DNA of 38,649 nucleotides from assembly GCA_946186335.1 (NCBI GenBank), contig CAMHMW010000001.1, positions 1 to 38,649 on the forward strand. Direction: 5' to 3'. This document shows positions 26,256-32,844 of the stretch, in pieces. Positions within the stretch are counted from its first letter, which is position 1; the number at the start of each line of letters is the position of its first letter. This DNA comes from an uncultured Candidatus Melainabacteria bacterium (GTDB taxonomy: Bacteria > Cyanobacteriota > Vampirovibrionia > Gastranaerophilales > Gastranaerophilaceae). The translations under genes were made by a program, and so were the position numbers. Below the pieces are notes generated by a model. The model saw only the letters and a program-made list of their open reading frames with translations, did no database searches and was not told the origin of the DNA.

Positions 26256-26579
26256 ATGTCAAGAAACAAAGCATTTATGTTTTCAATGGGCTTGATTGCG
26301 GGTGTTGTCGGCGGAATTGTTGCCGGTGTACTTTTTGCACCCAAACCGGGCGAAGAATCAAGAAAAGAACTTAAAGATACTGTTTGTGATTTTTATGACA
26401 GACACGCTCCGCAAATTACGGATGCAAAAAAACAGGCTCTTGAATCTATTGATTTAATGAAATACAAACTGGAAAGACAATTCAGAAAATTGAATAATTC
26501 ATTAAAATCTAAAAAAATGGCAAAAGCAAAAGAATTGGAAGATTCCGAAAGAGGAAGTGACAACGAGTTTGATTACTAA
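26256..26579 (+). CDS. YtxH-domain membrane protein
   Basis: 107 residues: an N-terminal glycine-rich membrane helix followed by the YtxH signature FAPKPGEESRKEL, then a charged helical tail. YtxH proteins are small general-stress proteins in Bacillus; the molecular role is unclear. First gene of a unit with a DUF948-like gene (17 nt downstream) and, 68 nt further, a second YtxH. GAGG 9 nt upstream supports the ATG. Confidence 0.8.
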   Translation: MSRNKAFMFSMGLIAGVVGGIVAGVLFAPKPGEESRKELKDTVCDFYDRHAPQITDAKKQALESIDLMKYKLERQFRKLNNSLKSKKMAKAKELEDSERGSDNEFDY

Positions 26580-26596
26580 ATAAAAAGGATTGAACA

Positions 26597-26965
26597 ATGA
26601 ATATTGAATTATCTCAAATTGTTTTAAATAACGGTTTAACATTTTTGGTTGTGGTAACAGCGATATTATTGTGTGTTATCGGTTATTACCTGATAAAATT
26701 ATTGAAAGATTTGTCCCTATTGACCAAAAATTTAAACGAAACTTCCGAAATTCTGAATAATGAACTAAAACCGACATTGCAGGAGTTGAACGAAACGATG
26801 CGTTCAATAAATTCTATCATTCAGAGTACGGATGAAGGCGTTGGAAACGTAAAATTAGGTTTGGCAAACGCTTTATCAAAAACCAAAGAGTGGTCCGGAA
26901 ATATTTTCGGCGGTTTTCTTAAAGGTTTTACTGCCGTTTATTCTCTGTTTTCAAAAAGAAGATAG
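26597..26965 (+). CDS. DUF948/YtxG-like membrane protein
   Basis: 122 residues with one N-terminal membrane helix (LTFLVVVTAILLCVIGYYLI), then an amphipathic coiled coil (LLTKNLNETSEILNNELKPT, ETMRSINSIIQ) and a basic C-terminus. The layout matches DUF948 proteins, which in Bacillus pair with YtxH (ytxG-ytxH). The neighbouring YtxH genes support the call. Confidence 0.65.
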   Translation: MNIELSQIVLNNGLTFLVVVTAILLCVIGYYLIKLLKDLSLLTKNLNETSEILNNELKPTLQELNETMRSINSIIQSTDEGVGNVKLGLANALSKTKEWSGNIFGGFLKGFTAVYSLFSKRR

Positions 26966-27033
26966 ACCCGTTTGGTAATGAAAAATATTAATAATCAGAT
27001 ATACTGAATGTAAGATAAAAAGGAGAACAAATT

Positions 27034-27315
27034 ATGTCATTAGGAAAATTTTTAGCAGGCTTTGCTGTTGGTGGTGCTATTGGTGCTATTGCAGGTATAT
27101 TACTTGCACCAAAATCAGGTGAAGAAACAAGACAAATGATTGCCGATTCTGCAAAGGATATGGCTCGCAGAGCGGATGAAACCGCAAGACAAATTCAGTC
27201 AAAAGCCGATGATGCGGTTTCGGAACTTCAAAGAAAAGGTGAAGAAATTAAGGGTAAATTGCAGGACTTAATTTCTAAACAAAAAAATAACGGCGAAACT
27301 CCGTCAGAAGCGTAG
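27034..27315 (+). CDS. Second YtxH-domain protein
   Basis: 93 residues: glycine-rich hydrophobic helix (FAVGGAIGAIAGILL), then APKSGEETRQMI, the YtxH signature, then a coiled-coil tail. Closely similar in plan to the YtxH at 26256. AAGGAG upstream supports the ATG. A weak -10 (TAAGAT, 27011-27016) suggests it may also be transcribed separately. Confidence 0.8.
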   Translation: MSLGKFLAGFAVGGAIGAIAGILLAPKSGEETRQMIADSAKDMARRADETARQIQSKADDAVSELQRKGEEIKGKLQDLISKQKNNGETPSEA

Positions 27316-27337
27316 ATTTGATATTTATACACAAAAA

Positions 27338-27365
27338 AGAGGCCGATTGTTATCGGTCTCTTTTT
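27338..27365 (+). terminator. Intrinsic terminator
   Basis: AGAGGCCGAT (27338-27347) pairs with ATCGGTCTCT (27352-27361), one G-U, 4-nt loop, then Ts to 27365. Confidence 0.9.
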
Positions 27366-27405
27366 ATTATGGCTCAAATTCCGATATGATTGACTTTTCT
27401 CCCTC

Positions 27406-27433
27406 TTGAAATTTTTTTGGTACGGGGTAAAAT
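27406..27433 (+). promoter_or_regulatory. Promoter of pgpH-ybeY-dgkA
   Basis: TTGAAA (27406-27411), 16 nt, TAAAAT (27428-27433). Predicted start near 27440, 31 nt before the pgpH ATG. Confidence 0.55.
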
Positions 27434-27470
27434 ATATAATATATCCGAACAGAATCAGGCAGGAATTTAT

Positions 27471-29717
27471 ATGATTAAAAATGAATATATGGATAAGATT
27501 AGAGATTTTTTAACTTCTTCAAAGTTTGTTAAAGCGGTTTATTTAATTGCTTTTACAATTATGTTGACAGGAATTATATCTTCGCAAAACTTTTTATTTA
27601 AAAGTATTGTAGAAAACGGAATAAGTAAAAAAGATATTATTGCACAGAAAACACTGACGGTTGAAGATGTAAAAAGAACCGAACAACACAAACGCGAAGT
27701 TGCCCAAAAAGTTGAACCGGTTTTGGTGCCGGCAGAAGATGAGTTTATTAAATCTAATCTTGAGACTTTGCAAAATTCGGTTTTACAGATTAGAAAAAAA
27801 GAAAAATCATTAGAAGAAAAACGCGGAGAATTAAATATTCTGTTTGATTTGACGGGTAATACCAGCAAGGATTTTATTCTTGACTATTTGCTGAATGTTG
27901 ACGAGGCAAGCCTCAGAGAAGCGTTTGAAAAAGCATCACTTTCACTTGTTAAAATTTTGCAGGTTGGGATTACCGAAAATGATTATGAGCGAGATAAGAT
28001 TACCGCTCTTATAAAAAATAATCTCGTTTCTAATGTTTCCAAAAGACAGGTTTCTGTCATAACAGCGATGTTGGAGCAGGTTATTGTGCCGAACCTCGTT
28101 GTTGATGATATCGCCACAGATAATGCCAAATTAAACGCAAGAGATTCCGTAAAACCATACAAGGTTACTTTCCAGAAAGGTGAAAAAATCGTATTCGAGG
28201 GTGAACCTGTTACAAGATTAAAACGTGATGCTCTGCGGGTTGCGGGGTACAATGTATACGAATTAAATTCTCAAGGAATTTTATCGGTTTATATCCTTGT
28301 GTTAATTCTCACACTGACGTTTATTTCTTATATCAAGGGGTTTGAAAAGCAGTTTAAAGAACCGCGATATATGGCACTTTGTGCGATGCTTGTTCTGCTG
28401 ACATCTGCCTGTGCAATATTATTGCAGGCAGGTTCAACATCTTATTCCGAATCTCTGCGATATACCCTGCCGATACCTGCTGTAATTACGGTTGCGGCGA
28501 TATTTCTGAATCCGCGAATTTCGTTTTTACTCACAGTTTTAACTCTGACAATTTTGACGGTCGGAATGCAGTATGATGCCGAATTTATGATTATATTTAC
28601 CGTATTGTCGCTTATCGGTATGATAACTGTTTCAAAAATTCGTTATACAAGAAGATTTGATATGATAAAAGTCGGATTTCATCTTGCTGTTTCAGGGCTT
28701 TTGATAATGCTCAGTTTGTATTTTATTGATAAATGTCTCACTGATGTTGAAAATTATCTGATAGTCAAAAATTGCGTATATATATTCCTTAGTTGTATTA
28801 TAAATTCAATAATAGTTTTAGGGGTATCTCCCCTGTTGGAAAATACTTTCCAGATAATAACTCCGTACGGACTTGCGGAATTGGGCGACCATAATCAGCC
28901 CCTTTTGAAACGTCTGCAGATGGAAGCACCGGGAACATATCATCACAGTCTGATGGTTTCAACTCTGTGTGAGGCGGCATCCGAAGCCATCGGCGCAAAT
29001 CCGATTTTAGCACGTGTCGGGGCTTTTTATCACGACATCGGAAAATTGAAAAGACCTCTGTTTTTCGTTGAAAACCAGTCGTATTTCGGAATTGAAAATC
29101 CTCATAACAAGTTAAATCCGAGATTAAGCAAGATGGTTATTACCGCACACCCTAAAGACGGGGTTGAAATTGCAAAGAAAAACGGATTACCGAATGTTAT
29201 TTGTGATTTTATTATACAACACCACGGCGAAGGACTTGCTAAATATTTTTATAATCAGGCTGTGCTTGAAGAAGGGGTGGAAAACGTTAAAGAAGAACAG
29301 TTCAGATACCCCGGACCAAAACCAAATTCAAAAGAAACAGCAATTCTTATGCTTGCAGATGCGGTTGAATCGGCGGTTCGTGCGATGAAAGGTGCAACAT
29401 CCGATGAAATTGAAAGTATTATTGACAAAATTATTGTGGAACGACTGAATGACGGTCAACTTGCCGATAGCCCTCTGACATTGAAGGATTTGAAAATTAT
29501 TGCATTGACGTTCAGCAGAATTTTGCGCGGTATGCAGCACGACAGAATTAAGTATCAGGAAGACATTGCACAGGAATTTAACAAAAATAAAATAGAAATG
29601 CCGAACAAGATACTTGATGAAGATTTTGAAAAGAAAATTCAGGAGTTGGAAGACTCAAAACCCAAATATAATACTGAAAACGCTGATTGGTCAAATAACG
29701 AGAAAAAAGATTTATGA
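27471..29717 (+). CDS. pgpH: 7TM-HD phosphodiesterase PgpH-like (YqfF family)
   Basis: 748 residues: an N-terminal membrane helix, an extracytoplasmic 7TMR-HDED domain (about 45-265), seven membrane helices (about 270-470) and a cytoplasmic HD domain with GTYHHSLMV, FYHDIGKLKRP and IQHHGEG. PgpH of Listeria hydrolyses c-di-AMP to pApA; here that activity is inferred from architecture. The frame is open to a TTG at 27390, but that lies in the promoter; AGGA 6 nt before the ATG at 27471 decides the start. First of three overlapping genes, in the order known from Firmicutes. Confidence 0.88.
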   Translation: MIKNEYMDKIRDFLTSSKFVKAVYLIAFTIMLTGIISSQNFLFKSIVENGISKKDIIAQKTLTVEDVKRTEQHKREVAQKVEPVLVPAEDEFIKSNLETLQNSVLQIRKKEKSLEEKRGELNILFDLTGNTSKDFILDYLLNVDEASLREAFEKASLSLVKILQVGITENDYERDKITALIKNNLVSNVSKRQVSVITAMLEQVIVPNLVVDDIATDNAKLNARDSVKPYKVTFQKGEKIVFEGEPVTRLKRDALRVAGYNVYELNSQGILSVYILVLILTLTFISYIKGFEKQFKEPRYMALCAMLVLLTSACAILLQAGSTSYSESLRYTLPIPAVITVAAIFLNPRISFLLTVLTLTILTVGMQYDAEFMIIFTVLSLIGMITVSKIRYTRRFDMIKVGFHLAVSGLLIMLSLYFIDKCLTDVENYLIVKNCVYIFLSCIINSIIVLGVSPLLENTFQIITPYGLAELGDHNQPLLKRLQMEAPGTYHHSLMVSTLCEAASEAIGANPILARVGAFYHDIGKLKRPLFFVENQSYFGIENPHNKLNPRLSKMVITAHPKDGVEIAKKNGLPNVICDFIIQHHGEGLAKYFYNQAVLEEGVENVKEEQFRYPGPKPNSKETAILMLADAVESAVRAMKGATSDEIESIIDKIIVERLNDGQLADSPLTLKDLKIIALTFSRILRGMQHDRIKYQEDIAQEFNKNKIEMPNKILDEDFEKKIQELEDSKPKYNTENADWSNNEKKDL

Positions 29718-30232
29718 TAAATTATAAAATTGATGTTGAAAACGAGTATTCGGGCTGGGATATTGATGAAAAAGAAATTTCGGATTTTGGGGGAAAAGTT
29801 ATGAATTTCTTTGCCGGTCAGCCTGAAATTACTGCGGGATGGTGTCTTAGCGGGTATGATTACAAAACAATTTCGTTTGATATTTTGTTTTGTGACGGGG
29901 AAAAAACGCATATTATAAATCGCGATTACAGGGGAAAAGACTATTCTGCGGATATTATAACCTTTGCATTGTTTGCGGATTCGGCAGATGATGAGCGTAT
30001 AATTCAGGAATTTGAAATTAATCTTGGTGAGATTATAATAGCATTAGATAAGATTAAATCTTCTGCTGACGAAAAAGGAATTTCAAAAGAAACTGAATTG
30101 AAGTTTATGATAAGTCACGGTATAATGCACCTTTTGGGTTTTGATCATCAGACGGAAGAAGAATTTAATTTTGTGGTGAAACAACAGAAAAAAGTTTTGG
30201 AAAGTATGGGAATTAAGTATGACAAGATATAA
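29714..30232 (+). CDS. ybeY: Endoribonuclease YbeY
   Basis: 172 residues. The zinc motif HGIMHLLGFDH (H-x3-H-x5-H) near the C-terminus identifies YbeY, needed for 16S rRNA 3' maturation and ribosome quality control. INRDYRGKDYSADIITFAL is the other conserved stretch. Its ATG overlaps the pgpH stop (ATGA), so translation is coupled. Confidence 0.92.
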   Translation: MINYKIDVENEYSGWDIDEKEISDFGGKVMNFFAGQPEITAGWCLSGYDYKTISFDILFCDGEKTHIINRDYRGKDYSADIITFALFADSADDERIIQEFEINLGEIIIALDKIKSSADEKGISKETELKFMISHGIMHLLGFDHQTEEEFNFVVKQQKKVLESMGIKYDKI

Positions 30233-30599
30233 ATGCCAGAATTTTTCAAGTACCTTTAAAAATGCAAGAAAAGGTATGAGATTAAGTTTAAAAAGTGAAA
30301 GAAATATAAGAGTCCATCTGTTTGCGGGTGCATTGGTACTTATAAGTGCGTATTGCCTTAATTTTTCAATTCCCCGTTTTTGCATACTGATTATGGCAAT
30401 AGCAGCAGTGATTTCCGCCGAGATGCTTAATTCTGCAATAGAATTTGCTCTGGATGCAGTTTTTCATAACAGGTTTTCAAGAATGGTCGGAATGGCGAAA
30501 GATATTGCGGCAGGTGCCGTCATGGTTGTGACAATTTCTGCAATTATTGTCGGTGTATTGCTTTTCGCACCCCCCATAATTTATTTAATAACCCATTAA
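30219..30599 (+). CDS. dgkA: Diacylglycerol/undecaprenol kinase DgkA
   Basis: 126-residue three-helix membrane kinase. SERNIRVHL and AEMLNSAIEFALDA (the metal/ATP-binding Glu residues) are family signatures. Gram-positive-type members phosphorylate undecaprenol, recycling the cell-wall lipid carrier. It overlaps ybeY by 14 nt and ends the operon, as in Firmicutes. Confidence 0.9.
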   Translation: MTRYKCQNFSSTFKNARKGMRLSLKSERNIRVHLFAGALVLISAYCLNFSIPRFCILIMAIAAVISAEMLNSAIEFALDAVFHNRFSRMVGMAKDIAAGAVMVVTISAIIVGVLLFAPPIIYLITH

Positions 30600-30608
30600 C
30601 CCAAAACA

Positions 30609-30639
30609 AAAGTCCTTACCCCCAAATGATAAGGACTTT
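30609..30639. terminator. Terminator hairpin between convergent genes
   Basis: AAAGTCCTTA (30609-30618) and TAAGGACTTT (30630-30639) form a perfect 10-bp stem with an 11-nt loop. The better T-tract is on the minus strand, serving the small minus-strand gene; it probably also ends dgkA. Confidence 0.75.
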
Positions 30640-30667
30640 AGACTTTTACCGAAAATCTTGTTAAAAT

Positions 30668-30880
30668 CTAGTTGTTGCTTAATACCAATCGCAATGCCGC
30701 CAGATTTTTTATAGAAAACATTGTGTGTTTATTGTGCTGTTCTTTGGAAATATCAAAAATTCTTATTATTCTTTGAATTTCCGCTAAATCTTTATATGAT
30801 TCGATTTTATACACATTTTCTATCGGATCTGAAACTACTGACATCAATGTGTTTAATTCTTGTTCTTTCATTGGCTTCAA
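30668..30880 (-). CDS. Small unknown protein
   Basis: 70 residues if the TTG at 30880 is used, 67 from the ATG at 30871. AGAGGA precedes, closer to the TTG. Predicted helical and charged, no membrane segment. Placement just before a terminator on its strand supports it being real. No family recognised. Confidence 0.5.
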   Translation of the reverse strand: MKPMKEQELNTLMSVVSDPIENVYKIESYKDLAEIQRIIRIFDISKEQHNKHTMFSIKNLAALRLVLSNN

Positions 30881-30978
30881 ATATCCTCTTTCCTATATAC
30901 TCTTATATAAAGTATTTTTTTTTCTGAGAATTGCCTTTTTTGTAAAAGAAATATTAATAAATCTTAATAAAACCGAAA

Positions 30979-31224
30979 TTATGCGACATAATCAATGTTT
31001 ATGGCTTTAATGTCGGAAGTATTATTCGGCCGCAAGAGGCTGTACGGTCCGTCGCCGTACACAGCCCTTGCAAAATCTGTTGTCCGGTAGTTTTCTGCTC
31101 TGAACGATGAGGGATTAGACGAAGTTGCAAGTGTTCTGTAAAATTTTGCCACAGCAGAACCCTCGGTGCCTGAATAAAGACCGGTTGGGGTTGTTATAGC
31201 GGATTTTGCATCAAAACTTACCAT
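30979..31224 (-). CDS. Small unknown 81-aa protein
   Basis: Ser/Thr/Asn-rich, with few hydrophobic stretches and many Tyr (LYSGTEG, FYRTLATSS, YGDGPYSLL). No signal peptide visible. AGGGA lies 11 nt upstream of the ATG. The composition is protein-like. No family recognised; extended or surface-associated structure is a guess. Confidence 0.5.
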   Translation of the reverse strand: MVSFDAKSAITTPTGLYSGTEGSAVAKFYRTLATSSNPSSFRAENYRTTDFARAVYGDGPYSLLRPNNTSDIKAINIDYVA

Positions 31225-31315
31225 TTTCGTAACTATCCCTACTAATATTATAAATCATGTTTAATTAAAATTAAAGTCCTTTGTATATAAATGTAAACTA
31301 TCAAATTTTGCATAA

Positions 31316-31436
31316 AAAAAAGACTCCTCGGAATGAAGAGCCTTGGAATGTAAAACTTTTACAATTCCTCGTAATAGTGAAGTGTGAAGTGTGTGCTTAA
31401 GTCTTTTTTAATTCCTCAACTTGAGCCACTTCCTCG
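31316..31436. other. Structured intergenic element before surE, possible ncRNA or attenuator
   Basis: The 351-nt gap between the 81-aa gene and surE holds a dense set of repeats. AAAAAAGACT (31316-31325) pairs with AGTCTTTTTT (31400-31409), enclosing a stem GGAATGTA/TACAATTCC (31345-31368). A TTCCTC motif recurs at 31365, 31412 and 31430, with CTCCTC at 31324. On the plus strand the outer arm ends in a six-T tract; on the minus strand a stem at 31322-31342 is followed by eight Ts. Either strand could give a terminated small RNA. The rest of the gap holds the surE promoter. Confidence 0.4.
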
Positions 31437-31515
31437 TGTTTACATGTATATAAAGTTTTTTGAGTATATAAAATTGCTATATTTTTGATATTGCACTTTA
31501 CAATGCTTAACAATT

Positions 31516-31543
31516 TTGAAAGATGGGTAAATATCTATATGAT
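31516..31543 (+). promoter_or_regulatory. surE promoter
   Basis: TTGAAA (31516-31521), 16 nt, TATGAT (31538-31543). Predicted start near 31550. Confidence 0.6.
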
Positions 31544-31575
31544 TGTATTGTGTATGTAAAAACGGAGAAGATAAA

Positions 31576-32370
31576 ATGAATATATTAATAGCAAATGATG
31601 ACGGAATTGCTGCAAACGGGATAAGGGCTTTATCCGAGGAATTGTCAAAAAAGCATAATGTTTATATTGTTGCACCTGACAGAGAACGTAGTGCAGCGGG
31701 GCATTCTTTGACTTTGCACACTCCGTTAAGAGTTGAAGAACTGGAAAACGGCGAATACGGTGCAAAAAGAGCATGGGTTACAACAGGGACTCCGGGAGAT
31801 TGTGTAAAAATCGCAATAAATGCAATATTGTCTGATGAAGAAAAGCCCGATGTTGTTCTTTCGGGAATAAACCATGGCCCGAATTTGGGTTCTGATATTT
31901 TGTATTCCGGTACCGTAAGTTGTGCAATGGAAGGAGCTATGCTCGGGTATCCGAGTATTGCGGTTTCTCTTGCAACAATGTCTGCCGATTATGAAGATTT
32001 TAAATTCCCAGCGCAATTTATGAGTGCGCTTCTTGATAAGTTAAAAGATTTCAAGTTTCCCAGCAAATGTATTTTAAATGTTAACATCCCGAAACTTGAA
32101 GCAGGTGACATTACCGGGGTTGCAATAACCGAACTCGGGAGAAAAATGTTTACGGATGATTATGAAAAAAGAATTGACCCCAGAGGCAAGGTCTATTACT
32201 GGCTTGCCGGTGAACTTATAACCGAGCCTGATGATGCCCAGACTGATTTGGCGGCAATTCAGAATAACCAAATTTCAATAACTCCTGTTACCTATGAGAT
32301 GACAAGAACGGAAACTATTTCGGAATTGGATAAACTTCTTTGCCGCTCAGGCAGTTGCAACTGGTATTAA
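31576..32370 (+). CDS. surE: 5'-nucleotidase SurE
   Basis: 264 residues. ILIANDDG (metal-binding Asp-Asp), PDRERSAAGHSLT, GTPGDCVK and VLSGINHGPNLGSDILYSGTV are diagnostic. SurE dephosphorylates nucleoside 5'/3'-monophosphates and short polyphosphate. The frame is open to a TTG at 31543, but GGAG at 31564-31567 and the usual N-terminus fix the ATG at 31576. Monocistronic with a strong terminator. Confidence 0.93.
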   Translation: MNILIANDDGIAANGIRALSEELSKKHNVYIVAPDRERSAAGHSLTLHTPLRVEELENGEYGAKRAWVTTGTPGDCVKIAINAILSDEEKPDVVLSGINHGPNLGSDILYSGTVSCAMEGAMLGYPSIAVSLATMSADYEDFKFPAQFMSALLDKLKDFKFPSKCILNVNIPKLEAGDITGVAITELGRKMFTDDYEKRIDPRGKVYYWLAGELITEPDDAQTDLAAIQNNQISITPVTYEMTRTETISELDKLLCRSGSCNWY

Positions 32371-32380
32371 TAATAAACGT

Positions 32381-32406
32381 AAAAAGCCGGATATGACCGG
32401 CTTTTT
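32381..32406 (+). terminator. Intrinsic terminator of surE
   Basis: AAAAAGCCGG and CCGGCTTTTT form a perfect 10-bp stem with a 6-nt loop. It also faces the 50-aa minus-strand gene and can end it. Confidence 0.9.
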
Positions 32407-32432
32407 GTTTTCTATGGCTTATGTAAATATCT

Positions 32433-32585
32433 TTATTGTTTTATTACGGGATTTGTAACGGGAACTTCGGCTAACTTGCCCCCGCCTTTGTTTATAAAGC
32501 GTATTTCATACTTTTCGGATTCTTTCGGCTTGAAATCGTCCTTCTGGTACCCATACAAAAATTTCATAAATTCCTTACTATACAT
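32433..32585 (-). CDS. Small 50-aa basic protein
   Basis: The ORF encodes 50 residues beginning MYSKEFMKFLYGYQKDDFKP and ending VPVTNPVIKQ; it is rich in Lys and aromatic residues. AAGGAG (32595-32590) is 4 nt from the ATG, and TTGTAA/17/TACAAT lies upstream. These signals, and the surE terminator facing it, support a real gene. No family known to me. It fills part of the 474-nt gap between surE and the SLH gene. Confidence 0.65.
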   Translation of the reverse strand: MYSKEFMKFLYGYQKDDFKPKESEKYEIRFINKGGGKLAEVPVTNPVIKQ

Positions 32586-32638
32586 AAGACTCCTTGACAC
32601 AAAATATTATTAACCTTCACACATATATATAAAAACTA

Positions 32639-32667
32639 ATTGTAGTAATTTTTTGCGTATTTTACAA
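32639..32667 (-). promoter_or_regulatory. Promoter of the 50-aa gene
   Basis: Minus strand TTGTAA (32667-32662), 17 nt, TACAAT (32644-32639). Predicted start near 32632. Confidence 0.5.
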
Positions 32668-32696
32668 AAATTGTTACAAACTTAGCATTTGATTTT

Positions 32697-32738
32697 TAGT
32701 AACAGGAAATTATCCTGTTGAATAAGTAATATTACTAA
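32697..32738. promoter_or_regulatory. Clustered inverted repeats upstream of the SLH gene
   Basis: AACAGGA/TCCTGTT (32701-32719, 5-nt spacer) and the perfect palindrome AGTAATATTACT (32725-32736) lie together; TTAGTAA and TTACTAA form an outer pair. They sit in the divergent region between the 50-aa gene and the SLH gene and may be operator sites or a leader hairpin. Confidence 0.4.
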
Positions 32739-32844
32739 TGTTTTAACCCTCTTGAAAAGTACATAATCAGGTATAAGAAAAATGTATGTTTTATTGCGAA
32801 ATAATGGCGCAAATAAAACAAAAAATACAAACAAGGAGGTAAAA

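Noticed and set aside
31316..31409. 6S RNA or a known riboswitch for the structured element
   Set aside because: It is too short for 6S RNA and lacks a clear central bubble; no aptamer consensus that I know is visible.
31402..31434. Ten-codon minus-strand leader-peptide frame (GTG start) in the structured element
   Set aside because: The purine-rich stretch directly abuts the GTG, no promoter is convincing, and the peptide shows no run of a regulatory amino acid.
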